This document shows, piece by piece, positions 9,369-18,676 of a stretch of DNA of 64,000 nt (position 1 is its first letter; each line of letters opens with the position of its first letter). This DNA is from Sphingobacteriaceae bacterium (GTDB lineage: Bacteria; Bacteroidota; Bacteroidia; B-17B0; Aurantibacillaceae), in the NCBI GenBank assembly GCA_002319075.1, contig NVQB01000001.1:3658001-3722000 (forward strand), written 5' to 3'. Under the pieces are notes generated by a model. That model had not been told where the DNA came from and ran no database searches. It worked only from the letters and a program-made list of their open reading frames with translations. A program made the position numbers and the translations under genes.

Positions 9369-12311
9369 TTAGTAACCGAAAACTTCCTGCAAAGTTAAAA
9401 ATTTCACGGTGCCATATTGTTCAAGCACTTTCATGTCGAGACCATCTTTTTTTCCAAGTACTAAAATGGTTTTTGGTTTATTTTTAATGTTCTGTTCCTG
9501 GAATTTTTTCACATCTTCGTAAGTGTAATTCTGAACTTTTTCAAAAATATCTTTACGAATATCTGTTTTGTTACCGAGATCTTCTGCTTCGAGGTAGTTG
9601 AAAATAATATCGGCTTTGGTAATACGTTGTGTGCGCATTTCCTGGAGAATCATGTCTTTGGCAGAGGAGAAAGAGCCTTCAGCTTTAGGCATTTCATTTA
9701 ATAAATCGTTCAGACCTTTCATAGCTTCGCCCAGTTTATCTGCCTGGGAGCCTATATACGAAAGATTATAATATTTTTTACTCAGTTTATTAGGTTGATT
9801 GTAACGCGAGTAAGTAGAATAGGCGAGGGCTTTAGACTCCCTGAGATCCTGGAATAATACGCTGCTCATACCTCCACCAAAATAGCCATTGTAAAGATAG
9901 ATTACAGGAGCGTCGTTACGGGAATAATCCATGCCATTTGAAAGCATTATAATTTCTGCCTGTTTCATATCGTAATCAACAACGTAAACCGTATTCTCAA
10001 GTTTTTTTTCAGTGAACACAATGGCTGCAGGCGCAGGCAACAATGCTGCCGGAGTTTTGTGATAAAGATTTAACTGGTCTTTTACACCGGTTGCTTCTTC
10101 TGGACCATAATAAAGCACTCTGTGCTGGTATTTTGTAAGGGATAGTATGGCAGATTTAATATCGGCGGTTGAGATTTTGTTTAATTCAGCATCTGTGTAG
10201 ACATTTGAAAAAGGATTCAAACTTCCATAGCGCGCGTAATTGGTCATTCCGCGATTCAGAATTAAACGTTTCTGAAGTTTATTGTCATTACGTTCTTTAA
10301 TAACGTCAGCTAAAAGGTTTTTTAAAACAGGTTCTTCAACAACTGGTTCAGAAAGAACTTTTTCAAAAAGTTGAACAGCTTTTTCAAAATTATCGCTAAG
10401 GCCGGAGAGGCTGATCCAGATATTTTCGTTATCGCAAAATACATTAAAAGAACAGCCGTACTTGTACAGTTCTTCTTTTATTTGCGCGGCGGTCATGCCA
10501 TTGGTAGAGAGATATGGGATATATTTGACAGCAATAGGAAATAGTTTATTACTGTTGCTGCCAAAATCAAATTTGTAATACAGTTCGAATAAATTATTTT
10601 CTACATTTTTATTGTAAAGCATTGGAATGTTAGACTTAAGCGAAAGCCTGGTAATGTCTTTTTCGTAGTCTATGAATTTAGGTTCAATTCCTTTAGGAAC
10701 AGTTTTCTCAAGATTTTTTACAAAGGGCGAGGCGTTATCGCGGTCTAATGTAACGGGAGTAATGATTGGTTTTTCAACTTTTACAATACTTTTGTCTTCG
10801 CCCGTTCTTTTGTAAGCTACGGCGTAATTGCTACCTGAAAAATTGTTTTTTACAAATTCAATAAGTTCTTGCTTCGTTATTTTTGAAATTCTGTCTAAGG
10901 CATTTACAGAGGTTTGCCATTTAAGATCATTCACAAAAGAATTCATCATAGCATCGGCGCGCGAATTATTATTTTCTAATGCTTTAGTTCTTTTAAGCCT
11001 GAGATCTGTAACCACAGCGCTAATCAGCCAATCAGGAAATTCGCCTTTTTTGATGAGTTCAAGTTGTTGAAGAATCAAAGATTCCACTTCTTCCAGACTT
11101 TGACCTTCCTTTGGTTCACCATTAAAATAAAAAAAACTGTAATCTTTTAATGGATAATAGAAGTTACTGCTGTTTAAAACCTTTTGAGCCTGGTTTAAAT
11201 TAAGATCCATTAATCCTGCTGTGCCGTTGAAAAGAACACCCGCCAGTAAAGTACACATATCAGCGTCTTTTGAGCCATCGCCTGCAAAGCGCCACGCCAT
11301 GTTCACGCTGGCCGGATTAGGGCCAAGAATTTCTTTCACGACTTTTTGAGTAATAGGTTTTTCCGGTTGAAAAGTATATACCGGAACTGCTCTCACAGGA
11401 AAAGAACCAAAATGTTTTTGAATGTCAAGAATTACTTTGTCGGGATCAAAATCACCACTCATAATGATGGCCATATTATTTGGCACATAGTATTTATTGT
11501 AATATTTGTTGATTTCAAGCATAGAAGGGTTTTTCAAATGCTCAATCGTGCCAATGGTGGTTTGCGTTCCGTAAGTATGATTCTCGAAAAGTCCGGCAAA
11601 TAAAGCTTCCCAGATTTTGTTATCATCGTTATCAATGCCGCGATTTTTTTCCTCGTAAACTGCTTCTAGCTCTGTATGAAATAAGCGTAAAACAGGTTTA
11701 CGAAAACGCTCTGCTTCAATCTTCAGCCAGTTGTCTATCTGATTGGAGGGAATGTCATTCACGTAAACAGTTTGATCAAACGAAGTAAAAGCATTTGTGC
11801 CGTCAGCGCCTATAGTTGCAAGCATTTTATCATATTCATTGGCAATGGAATATTTTGCAGCAACACCGCTTATACTGTCAATTTTATGATAGATACGCTT
11901 TCTTTGTTCTTCATCTTTGTTTTTACGATATACTTCATAGAGCATTTCTATTTTTTTTATCTCGGCATTTTCTTTCTTGAAATCTTTGGTACCATAAACA
12001 TCGGTGCCTTTAAAAACCATGTGTTCGAGATAGTGCGCGAGCCCTGTAGCGTTGGCCGGATCGTTTTTGCTACCGGCTTTCACGGCTATGTAAGTTTGAA
12101 TGCGTGGTGCATTCTTGTAAACCGAGAGATATACTTTCATTCCGTTTTGGAGCGTGTAAATTCTCGCGTTTAAAGGATCGTTAGCCGACGATTCATATTT
12201 CAGAGCTCCGGCTGAAACTGGAGCTTGTGAAACAGTGGTTTTTGTTTGAGCTACTGTATTAAGAGCGAATGCGCTAAGCGCGGCAAAAAGAATGCATCTA
12301 TTCTTCAACAT
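9369..12311 (-). CDS. M16 family zinc metallopeptidase, two-module
   Basis: 980 aa with a signal peptide ending AQ. The N-terminal M16 module has an intact inverted zinc motif HYLEH at residues 93-97 (GLAHYLEHMVFKGT) and the downstream Glu in AVYEEKNRGIDND. A second inactive-type M16 module fills the C-terminal half, as usual for pitrilysin/PqqL-like periplasmic proteases made as one chain. It probably degrades peptides in the periplasm. It lies 15 nt downstream of dnaX on the same strand, so it may be read through from dnaX, although the functions are unrelated. Confidence 0.94.
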   Translation of the reverse strand: MLKNRCILFAALSAFALNTVAQTKTTVSQAPVSAGALKYESSANDPLNARIYTLQNGMKVYLSVYKNAPRIQTYIAVKAGSKNDPANATGLAHYLEHMVFKGTDVYGTKDFKKENAEIKKIEMLYEVYRKNKDEEQRKRIYHKIDSISGVAAKYSIANEYDKMLATIGADGTNAFTSFDQTVYVNDIPSNQIDNWLKIEAERFRKPVLRLFHTELEAVYEEKNRGIDNDDNKIWEALFAGLFENHTYGTQTTIGTIEHLKNPSMLEINKYYNKYYVPNNMAIIMSGDFDPDKVILDIQKHFGSFPVRAVPVYTFQPEKPITQKVVKEILGPNPASVNMAWRFAGDGSKDADMCTLLAGVLFNGTAGLMDLNLNQAQKVLNSSNFYYPLKDYSFFYFNGEPKEGQSLEEVESLILQQLELIKKGEFPDWLISAVVTDLRLKRTKALENNNSRADAMMNSFVNDLKWQTSVNALDRISKITKQELIEFVKNNFSGSNYAVAYKRTGEDKSIVKVEKPIITPVTLDRDNASPFVKNLEKTVPKGIEPKFIDYEKDITRLSLKSNIPMLYNKNVENNLFELYYKFDFGSNSNKLFPIAVKYIPYLSTNGMTAAQIKEELYKYGCSFNVFCDNENIWISLSGLSDNFEKAVQLFEKVLSEPVVEEPVLKNLLADVIKERNDNKLQKRLILNRGMTNYARYGSLNPFSNVYTDAELNKISTADIKSAILSLTKYQHRVLYYGPEEATGVKDQLNLYHKTPAALLPAPAAIVFTEKKLENTVYVVDYDMKQAEIIMLSNGMDYSRNDAPVIYLYNGYFGGGMSSVLFQDLRESKALAYSTYSRYNQPNKLSKKYYNLSYIGSQADKLGEAMKGLNDLLNEMPKAEGSFSSAKDMILQEMRTQRITKADIIFNYLEAEDLGNKTDIRKDIFEKVQNYTYEDVKKFQEQNIKNKPKTILVLGKKDGLDMKVLEQYGTVKFLTLQEVFGY

Positions 12312-12326
12312 AATCGGGGATAAAAA

Positions 12327-14048
12327 TTAATAGTCTATTTCTAAATCAAAACGTTTTTTTAGTTCCAGCAGAGCTGGATTTTTCTCAGACATAGCTTTGA
12401 AGACATCTACAGGCTTATAAGCTTTTGTTTGAGCTTCTGCAGTAGAAAGTTGTATGTCGAGTTGTATTAAATTATTTTGTAAATGTTTGCGAATGGCATC
12501 TACAAAGTCTTGCTTCACTACGAGTAACTGTTCTTTTTGAGTTTCATTTCCTATTACCAGGTTAATTGTGTTATTGGCAAAGTTTACAGTAGCTGTGTTA
12601 AGAATTGTAGCAAGCTGACGAGAACCCTGTTTTTGTTTTTCGTCTGCGTAAAATTTTATCGCCGCTTTTACTTCGTCGGCACTTACTTCTTTGTTGGCAA
12701 ATTTTATTTCTGGAGCTTCTACGCCCGGAGAATTGCCTGCTTGATTAAGGCTCTGGTAATTTTTCACTTCCTGTAAACTAAAGGAAGCTTTCATTTTTAA
12801 TTGGTCAAAACTAACGCTGGGTTTGCTTGCGAATTTTATTTCAGGCTCTTGCAGCGCGGTAACTTTGGTGGTTGAAGTTGGTTGCGTTTTGGCCGGAGCG
12901 CTGTTGTTTTCTTCAAAGTCTTCTAATTCATCCTTTTTTTTTTCCGCATCAGGCGATGCGGTTAAAAAAGTGAGCTGCATAAGCGCCATTTCTACAAGCA
13001 GGCGCTGGTTTTTAGCGCTTTTATAGTTAACGTCTGTTTTGCTAATCAGGGCTAATGCCTTTAATAAAAAAGTCAGACTGCAGGATTGTGATTGGGTGGC
13101 ATAGCGTTGTTTCAAACTCTCGCTTATTTCCATTAAAGAGATAGTCTGAGGGTCCTTACTTACCATGAGATTACGTAAGTGTTCCCCAAGTCCTAATAAA
13201 AAGTTATGTCCATCAAATCCTTTTTTCAAAATATCGTCAAAGGTGAGCATAACTTCGGGCAAACCTTGTACTAAAAAGGCATCAGTAATTTTAAAATAAT
13301 AATCGTAATCGAGAACGTTTAAGTTTTCTACAACTTGTTTATAAGTGAGGTGATTGCCTGTAAAGGCCACCATCTGGTCAAATATAGAACAGGCATCCCG
13401 CAAACCGCCATCGGCTTTTTGTGCAATAACATGAAGTGCTTCTTCTTCAAAAGAGACATTTTCATTTTTTGCCATGAAGGCTAAATGCCCACTGATATCG
13501 TCTGTTTTGATCCTATTAAAATTAAAAACCTGGCAACGCGAAAGTATCGTTGGAATAATCTTGTGTTTTTCGGTAGTTGCTAAAATAAATTTCGCGTGTT
13601 TAGGCGGCTCTTCAAGTGTTTTTAGAAAAGCGTTGAAAGCCGCGGTACTTAACATGTGCACCTCGTCAATCACATAAACTTTATACTCCCCGAGTTGTGG
13701 CGCAAAACGTACCTGATCTACAAGGTTACGTATGTCATCCACGGAATTATTGCTGGCGGCGTCGAGCTCGTAAACATTTAAAGAAGCGCCCGAATTAAAT
13801 GAAACGCAGGATTCGCAAGTGTCGCAAGCCTCTCCGTCTTTTGAAATATTGGTGCAGTTAATTGTTTTTGCAAAAATACGCGCACAGGTTGTTTTCCCTA
13901 CACCTCTGGGCCCGCAGAACAGATAGGCCTGGGCAAGATGTTTGGTAATTATGGCATTTTTTAAAGTATTGGTAATGTGACTTTGCCCAACCACTGTATT
14001 AAAGTGTTGTGGCCTGTACTTACGCGCTGATACTATGAAATTGTCCAT
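12327..14048 (-). CDS. dnaX: DNA polymerase III subunit gamma/tau
   Basis: 573 aa. AAA+ clamp-loader motor with Walker A GPRGVGKTT at about residues 46-54, a four-Cys zinc module (CTN...CDTCESC), Walker B/DEVHML and the sensor SRCQVFNF. The C-terminal 200 residues are a low-complexity linker (APAKTQPTSTTKVTALQ) and a tau-type tail. It loads the beta clamp in the replisome. I see no obvious slippage heptamer that would make a separate gamma form, but I did not check this exhaustively. A divergent promoter region separates it from the gene at 14129. Confidence 0.97.
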   Translation of the reverse strand: MDNFIVSARKYRPQHFNTVVGQSHITNTLKNAIITKHLAQAYLFCGPRGVGKTTCARIFAKTINCTNISKDGEACDTCESCVSFNSGASLNVYELDAASNNSVDDIRNLVDQVRFAPQLGEYKVYVIDEVHMLSTAAFNAFLKTLEEPPKHAKFILATTEKHKIIPTILSRCQVFNFNRIKTDDISGHLAFMAKNENVSFEEEALHVIAQKADGGLRDACSIFDQMVAFTGNHLTYKQVVENLNVLDYDYYFKITDAFLVQGLPEVMLTFDDILKKGFDGHNFLLGLGEHLRNLMVSKDPQTISLMEISESLKQRYATQSQSCSLTFLLKALALISKTDVNYKSAKNQRLLVEMALMQLTFLTASPDAEKKKDELEDFEENNSAPAKTQPTSTTKVTALQEPEIKFASKPSVSFDQLKMKASFSLQEVKNYQSLNQAGNSPGVEAPEIKFANKEVSADEVKAAIKFYADEKQKQGSRQLATILNTATVNFANNTINLVIGNETQKEQLLVVKQDFVDAIRKHLQNNLIQLDIQLSTAEAQTKAYKPVDVFKAMSEKNPALLELKKRFDLEIDY

Positions 14049-14128
14049 TTTGTGAACTTTAAAAATACGTTTAATGCTTAGGTTTAAGAAAAATAGTTGT
14101 GCCTAAAAAAGGTTAAATTATTAACTGT

Positions 14129-14980
14129 ATGTTTATAAATTTATTGGAGAAACCTAATTTTAGAGAATTGAAAATTTCGGGGGTTATAGCGCTGTATTTA
14201 TGTCTTCTGGCAAATCTTGCGGATGCACAGCAAATAATAAGGGGAACTGTGTTTGAGGGAGATAGCTCCAGCATAATGCCTTTTGTTTATATCATCAATA
14301 AAAGCTCGGGAAATGGCACTATGAGTGATAATGATGGAAGGTTTACCCTGGCTACAAATCCGGGTGATACGCTGCTTTGTTCGTATGTTGGCTTTCTTAA
14401 ACTCTATATTCCTGTAAAAGATCTTCAAAAAAATGAGAAGGGTGAAGTGAAAATCTTCATGAGCCAGATGGCTATAAACCTGGGTATGGTAAATATCACA
14501 ACTTTCCGGTATCAGCCCTACGAGAGGGAATACATGAATGATATTATCGATAAAAGCCGGATCAAAGCTATTAATTATGCCAGCAGCCCTATTACAGCGC
14601 TTTATATGCGCTACAGCAAAGAGGGAAAACAGATTCAGAAATTAGCGCAGATTTTTGACAACCTTTTAATGGAGGAAGAAGTGCAGCGGAGATTAAGCAG
14701 AGAGATTCTTGTGAGATTGACGGGCGATAAAGATGTTGACTATTACGCTTTTAGAAAATATTGCTATTACGTGAGTGATTATTTTATTGTGACGCACGAG
14801 GGCTTCGATCTTTATTCAAAAGTAATGGATTGCTATAAACAGTTTAAAGCTGATCGCGGGGGCTATCGTTTGCGTGAAGAGGGTGTTTCGCCTGAGAAGA
14901 AAAAGGAAACTGCTCGTCCGAATGCTGCTAATCCCGATGGAAACTGGAAAAAGAGGGAAGAGGTTAAGCCTCAGGAGTAG
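14129..14980 (+). CDS. Carboxypeptidase-like regulatory domain protein
   Basis: 283 aa. A hydrophobic N-terminal segment ends LADAQQ, a likely signal peptide. Next comes a beta-sandwich of the CarboxypepD_reg type (IRGTVFEGDSSSIMPFVYI, then GNGTMSDNDGRFTLATNPGDT and SYVGFLK), about residues 36-115. The remaining part is helical and charged and ends in a Lys/Glu/Pro-rich tail. Members of this group are exported Bacteroidota proteins of unknown role, often related to outer-membrane assembly by domain only. It is followed by the ten-copy repeat array. Confidence 0.78.
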   Translation: MFINLLEKPNFRELKISGVIALYLCLLANLADAQQIIRGTVFEGDSSSIMPFVYIINKSSGNGTMSDNDGRFTLATNPGDTLLCSYVGFLKLYIPVKDLQKNEKGEVKIFMSQMAINLGMVNITTFRYQPYEREYMNDIIDKSRIKAINYASSPITALYMRYSKEGKQIQKLAQIFDNLLMEEEVQRRLSREILVRLTGDKDVDYYAFRKYCYYVSDYFIVTHEGFDLYSKVMDCYKQFKADRGGYRLREEGVSPEKKKETARPNAANPDGNWKKREEVKPQE

Positions 14981-15000
14981 TTTTTTGAGACAACAGATGG

Positions 15001-15551
15001 TTTTACCACTAAGGCACTGAGTTCACAAGAAGCACTGCGGGATAGATGATTTTTACCACCAAGACACGGAGTTCACAAGAAGCACTGAGGCAGTAGTCAA
15101 TAGATTATTTTTACCACTAAGACACTGAGTTCACAAGAGGCACTTAGGGTATAGTCAATAGATGATTTTTACCACCAAGACACGGAGTTCACAAGAGGCA
15201 CTGAGGCAATAGATGATTTTTACCACCAGGACACGGAGTTCACAAGAGGCACGGAGGGTGGAGTCAATAGATTATTTTTACCACTAAGACACTGAGTTAA
15301 CAAGAGGCACTGAGGGTAGAGTCAATAGATTATTTTTACCACTAAGCCACGGAGTTCACACGAGGCACTGTGGGTATAGTCAATAGGTGGTTTTACCACT
15401 AAGACACGGAGTTCACAAGAAGCACTGAGGCAGTAGTCAATAGATTATTTTTAGCACTAAGACACTGAGTTCACAAGAGGCACTGAGGCAATAGATGATT
15501 TTTACCATTAAGACACTGAGTTCACTAGAGGCACTTAGGGTATAGTGCATA
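15001..15551. repeat. Ten-copy intergenic repeat array, unit 50-59 bp
   Basis: Ten degenerate copies of a unit whose core reads TTTTACCACTAAGACACTGA, then GTTCACAAGAGGCACTGAGG. They start near 15001, 15051, 15109, 15167, 15218, 15276, 15335, 15391, 15449 and 15499. Spacings fall in two classes, about 50-51 and 56-59 bp, depending on whether the linker is a short AATAGATGAT or a longer AGTCAATAGATTAT form. Copies differ by a few substitutions. There is no coding potential and no constant spacer length, so it is not a CRISPR. It fills the gap between the genes at 14129 and 15604. Confidence 0.95.
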
Positions 15552-15603
15552 GTTGATTAGTATTAGTTTATAAGTTTAGGTAGTTTTAACTAACGTTTAT
15601 TCT

Positions 15604-16176
15604 ATGAATACAGAAATTTTAGAGGGCATTAAAAAGCAATTTGAATATTACAAATTACTTGGGGAAAAAACATTTGACCAGATCTCCGAAGAAAAATTAT
15701 TTTACAAATACAATGAAGACAGTAATAGTATTGCCGTTATTGTAAAACATCTTCATGGGAATATGCTCAGTCGCTGGACAGATTTTTTAACGAGTGATGG
15801 TGAAAAAGAATGGCGAGACAGAGATGGGGAATTTGAAGAGAGTATGAAAACAAAAAAAGAGCTTCTTAAACTCTGGAACGAAGGATGGGTTTGTTTATTT
15901 AAAGCTTTGGAGGACTTAAAAGAAGAAGATTTCTTAAAGACTATCTACATTCGCCACCAGGGACACTCCGTAATGGAAGCCATTATACGTCAATTGGCTC
16001 ACTATCCCTATCACGTAGGGCAAATTATTTTTATAGGTAAAATGCTTGCGGAAGATCAGTGGCAATCTTTATCGATTGCAAAGAATACTTCCAAAGACTA
16101 CAATGCCGAAAAATTTTCAAAAGAAAAACATACTGAGCATTTCACAGATGAAATTTTAAAAAAGGACAAAAAGTAA
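15604..16176 (+). CDS. DUF1572 / DinB-like four-helix protein
   Basis: 190 aa, all-helical. It has SIAVIVKHLHGNMLSRWTDF near residue 42 and LAHYPYHVGQIIFIGKMLA near residue 128. The His residues in these two helices match the metal-binding histidines of the DinB/YfiT-like superfamily, in the DUF1572 branch. Such proteins are thiol-dependent transferase-like or stress proteins, and the substrate is unknown. It starts about 50 bp after the repeat array and ends against the convergent SRPBCC gene. Confidence 0.85.
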   Translation: MNTEILEGIKKQFEYYKLLGEKTFDQISEEKLFYKYNEDSNSIAVIVKHLHGNMLSRWTDFLTSDGEKEWRDRDGEFEESMKTKKELLKLWNEGWVCLFKALEDLKEEDFLKTIYIRHQGHSVMEAIIRQLAHYPYHVGQIIFIGKMLAEDQWQSLSIAKNTSKDYNAEKFSKEKHTEHFTDEILKKDKK

Positions 16177-16177
16177 T

Positions 16178-16663
16178 TCAATAATTTTTCTCGTCGAGGA
16201 GTTCTTTCCATTTTCCTGATTCCGCAAATTCTTTGATCATTTGATTTCTTTCAGTAAGAAATTTTTTCAGGTAGTTTGTAAGAACTAGTTTATTGAAAAT
16301 CTTTCCGAAAATTCCTAAGGGTGATGCGTATTCAAAGCGGTCGGTCATAATCACAAAACCTTTTTTATCTTCAAAAAAATGATCGTGTGTAAATTTTTTA
16401 AATGCTCCTTTAACTTGCTCGTCCCTAAAATGGTGTGGCCTTTCGTATCTGCTTATGACGGATGTTAGCTTTTGGCGGATTCCGAAATGAGTCGCTTGCC
16501 AGGTAACTGTTTCGTTAAGTTGGATAATTCCTTTTGTTACGCCGGCAATGGCTTTTTCGTTTGTTCTACTTGTAGAGAGCTGATGCAACTCAATACTGGC
16601 AGAAAGATCAAAACAGATTTCAGCTGTTGAATGTATGTGGGTTACTATTTCGATGACTGGCAT
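16178..16663 (-). CDS. SRPBCC / START-like ligand-binding protein
   Basis: 161 aa. The helix-grip pattern begins with IVTHIHSTAEICFDLSASIE and continues with ETVTWQATHFGIRQKLTSVI. It ends with a long C-terminal helix, giving the polyketide-cyclase/START fold often annotated as a cell-division-inhibitor-like SRPBCC protein. It probably binds a hydrophobic ligand in the cytoplasm. It lies 2 nt downstream of the gene at 16666-17982, so they form one unit. No catalytic residues are obvious. Confidence 0.8.
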   Translation of the reverse strand: MPVIEIVTHIHSTAEICFDLSASIELHQLSTSRTNEKAIAGVTKGIIQLNETVTWQATHFGIRQKLTSVISRYERPHHFRDEQVKGAFKKFTHDHFFEDKKGFVIMTDRFEYASPLGIFGKIFNKLVLTNYLKKFLTERNQMIKEFAESGKWKELLDEKNY

Positions 16664-16665
16664 AA

Positions 16666-17982
16666 CTAATGAATTTTTTCACGATACAAAAATTTTTCCT
16701 GGGTACTTCCAAATGGCCTGTATACATAATAAACAAAGCCGTCTTTGATCTTTATTTTTTCCGCGCTGTGATGTTGAAGTTTATAGGTGAGTACTTCTTT
16801 TCCAGTTTGATGGTTTATTTGTTTCAAATAATGATGCCCGTCTTTACTAAAAAAAGCGTAAACTTTATTTTCAGGTTCATCAACAAAGAGTTGCTTTTTC
16901 CATTCGCGCCAGTTTTTTGGATGGTGATAATTTATTTTGACACTATCAATGAGTTTGTTTTGTTTATCGTAGTGGTATAAGAAATCATTGTGATGATTAA
17001 AAATACAAATGGTATCGCGTATTATAAAAAGTGGGGCATACAAAGGTTCGTAAAACATGCTATTGGTAAAACCGCTCATTAAAGCAGCCATAATGTGTTT
17101 GTCGGTCTTATAATAATCGGCCATTCGTCTCGCTTCCAGTCTGGCTGCGGTTGGCAGATAATAGTATTCGAAATTATAAAGTTTCATCAGATCCTCGTTC
17201 GTAATATTATTAAGAACATGACTTACTGTATCATTTGCTTTTAAGTAATAGTAATTGAAAGACGGGTATTTGTCCCATTGATTGCTGTAATACATGTTTT
17301 CCCGAAGTGTATCGGCAATTGGTTTTACATAGCGTTCAAACTCTGTGCGCGGCACGCCGCCAACGATCAGGTCATTGTTAAAAACATCGAGTCTGAAAAT
17401 TGAATCCTTGCACATCAGTTCAGTGTAGCCCTGATAATCGTGAAAAAAATTCTTTGCAATGCCTGAACCTTTGGGCAGTTTAAAATAGGAAAAAATCTTA
17501 CCCTGGTAATTTGATAATTGTAATTGCGCTTTATCGAGGGAAGTTTCGGAAGTCAATAAAATCAACTTGTCTTCATAAAAATCAAAATCATATACACTGT
17601 AGTTAGGCTTGCCTACCAAAGTTTCAGGAACTTGTTTAGCGAAGATGGGGACAGTATCGAGAGGAAACGCCTTTACCGCCAAATAGAAAACAAAATCAAC
17701 TGTGTCCTGGTTTTCTCGTTTAAGATCCTTCAGCAAAGTAGTATACCCGTAATGCGATATAGTTAGTTTGTAGATTTCTTTTGGAGGGAGGCGCAAGCTA
17801 AACTCGCCCCGTGTATTAGTTGGTGCGGTAAAGGGAGAGCCCGACAATCTCACCGTTGCACCTTGCAGGGCTTCTTTTGAGTTTTCGTCTTTTACACTTC
17901 CTCGCAAAAGAATATCTTGATTTTGAGAGTAGACCGTATTCAAAAGTAGAATCAGAAAAGCTATGTAAAAAAATTTACCCAT
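16666..17982 (-). CDS. Secreted carboxypeptidase-like regulatory domain protein
   Basis: 438 aa with a signal peptide (FYIAFLILLLNTVYSQ). Residues about 22-105 form a CarboxypepD_reg domain (LLRGSVKDENSKEALQGATV, then TNTRGEFSLRLPP and HYGYTTLLKDL). The rest looks like a beta-propeller-like or repeated beta-rich region (NYSVYDFDFYEDKLILLTS, VDEPENKVYAFFSKDGHHYL), with no known catalytic motif. It probably sits at the outer membrane or periplasm. It is followed 2 nt later by the SRPBCC gene. Confidence 0.78.
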   Translation of the reverse strand: MGKFFYIAFLILLLNTVYSQNQDILLRGSVKDENSKEALQGATVRLSGSPFTAPTNTRGEFSLRLPPKEIYKLTISHYGYTTLLKDLKRENQDTVDFVFYLAVKAFPLDTVPIFAKQVPETLVGKPNYSVYDFDFYEDKLILLTSETSLDKAQLQLSNYQGKIFSYFKLPKGSGIAKNFFHDYQGYTELMCKDSIFRLDVFNNDLIVGGVPRTEFERYVKPIADTLRENMYYSNQWDKYPSFNYYYLKANDTVSHVLNNITNEDLMKLYNFEYYYLPTAARLEARRMADYYKTDKHIMAALMSGFTNSMFYEPLYAPLFIIRDTICIFNHHNDFLYHYDKQNKLIDSVKINYHHPKNWREWKKQLFVDEPENKVYAFFSKDGHHYLKQINHQTGKEVLTYKLQHHSAEKIKIKDGFVYYVYRPFGSTQEKFLYREKIH

Positions 17983-18022
17983 TTCTTATAAGACACATAA
18001 AGACAAAAATTCCATAAACTCG

Positions 18023-18670
18023 TTAACGCAGTTTATTTAAATTGAATGAAAGTCCTGCCTGAACGATAGATCTTGTTAGCCCTGCCTCGAGGTACAAACC
18101 AAAAACCCCCTCCGCCAAATATCTAAGGCCGGCCGTGAGTTCTGTCTCTTTTACAAAACCACTCGAAAGTTCTTTCATATTAGTTTTACTCTTGTTCCCC
18201 ACTATTCTTAAACCTGCGCCGGCTCCAAGATAAAAATCAATTTTTTTCCCATAAAGGAAATGGTAATTAACTCTTATGTTAGTTGTGTAAACCTCATAAT
18301 CTATCGTTTTTTTTACCAGGACGGGTTGATTACCATTACTTGCATTGTAAGAATAATCATATCTCATGTTGTTGTAATTTAGAGCTGCACCTATGCCAAA
18401 ACGTTTTGAAACATGAAATTCAAGTTTTAGGTAAAGCGGATTAGAGGCTTTTATGGATGAAATTGTATAATCGCGAGCTGCTTTTAAATCGGCAAACCTT
18501 TCGATGTCTGTATTTTGCGTGCCCACTCCAATAGAGAGAATTCTTGAATTGTATCTCCAACCTGTTTTGATTTGTGGCAAAGAATCGGAGTTAGTGGCGG
18601 ACCGGGAATAGAGAAAAAATGATAAATAAAAATTAAAAATTAAAAAAAAAGTGACTCGGTTCAAATGCAT
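18023..18670 (-). CDS. Outer-membrane beta-barrel protein (small)
   Basis: 215 aa with a signal peptide in the first 25 residues. It has alternating amphipathic strands ending in aromatics (KLEFHVSKRFGIGAALNYN, NIRVNYHFLYGKKIDFYLGA, ELTAGLRYLAEGVFGLYLEA), typical of an 8-stranded porin-like barrel. It lies 6 nt downstream of aroE and is likely co-transcribed. No specific function is visible. Confidence 0.78.
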   Translation of the reverse strand: MHLNRVTFFLIFNFYLSFFLYSRSATNSDSLPQIKTGWRYNSRILSIGVGTQNTDIERFADLKAARDYTISSIKASNPLYLKLEFHVSKRFGIGAALNYNNMRYDYSYNASNGNQPVLVKKTIDYEVYTTNIRVNYHFLYGKKIDFYLGAGAGLRIVGNKSKTNMKELSSGFVKETELTAGLRYLAEGVFGLYLEAGLTRSIVQAGLSFNLNKLR

Positions 18671-18676
18671 AAGTCT

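Noticed and set aside
15001-15551. CRISPR array
   Set aside because: Copies are degenerate, unit lengths vary between two classes, and the linkers are themselves repeated. There are no unique spacers and no cas genes nearby.
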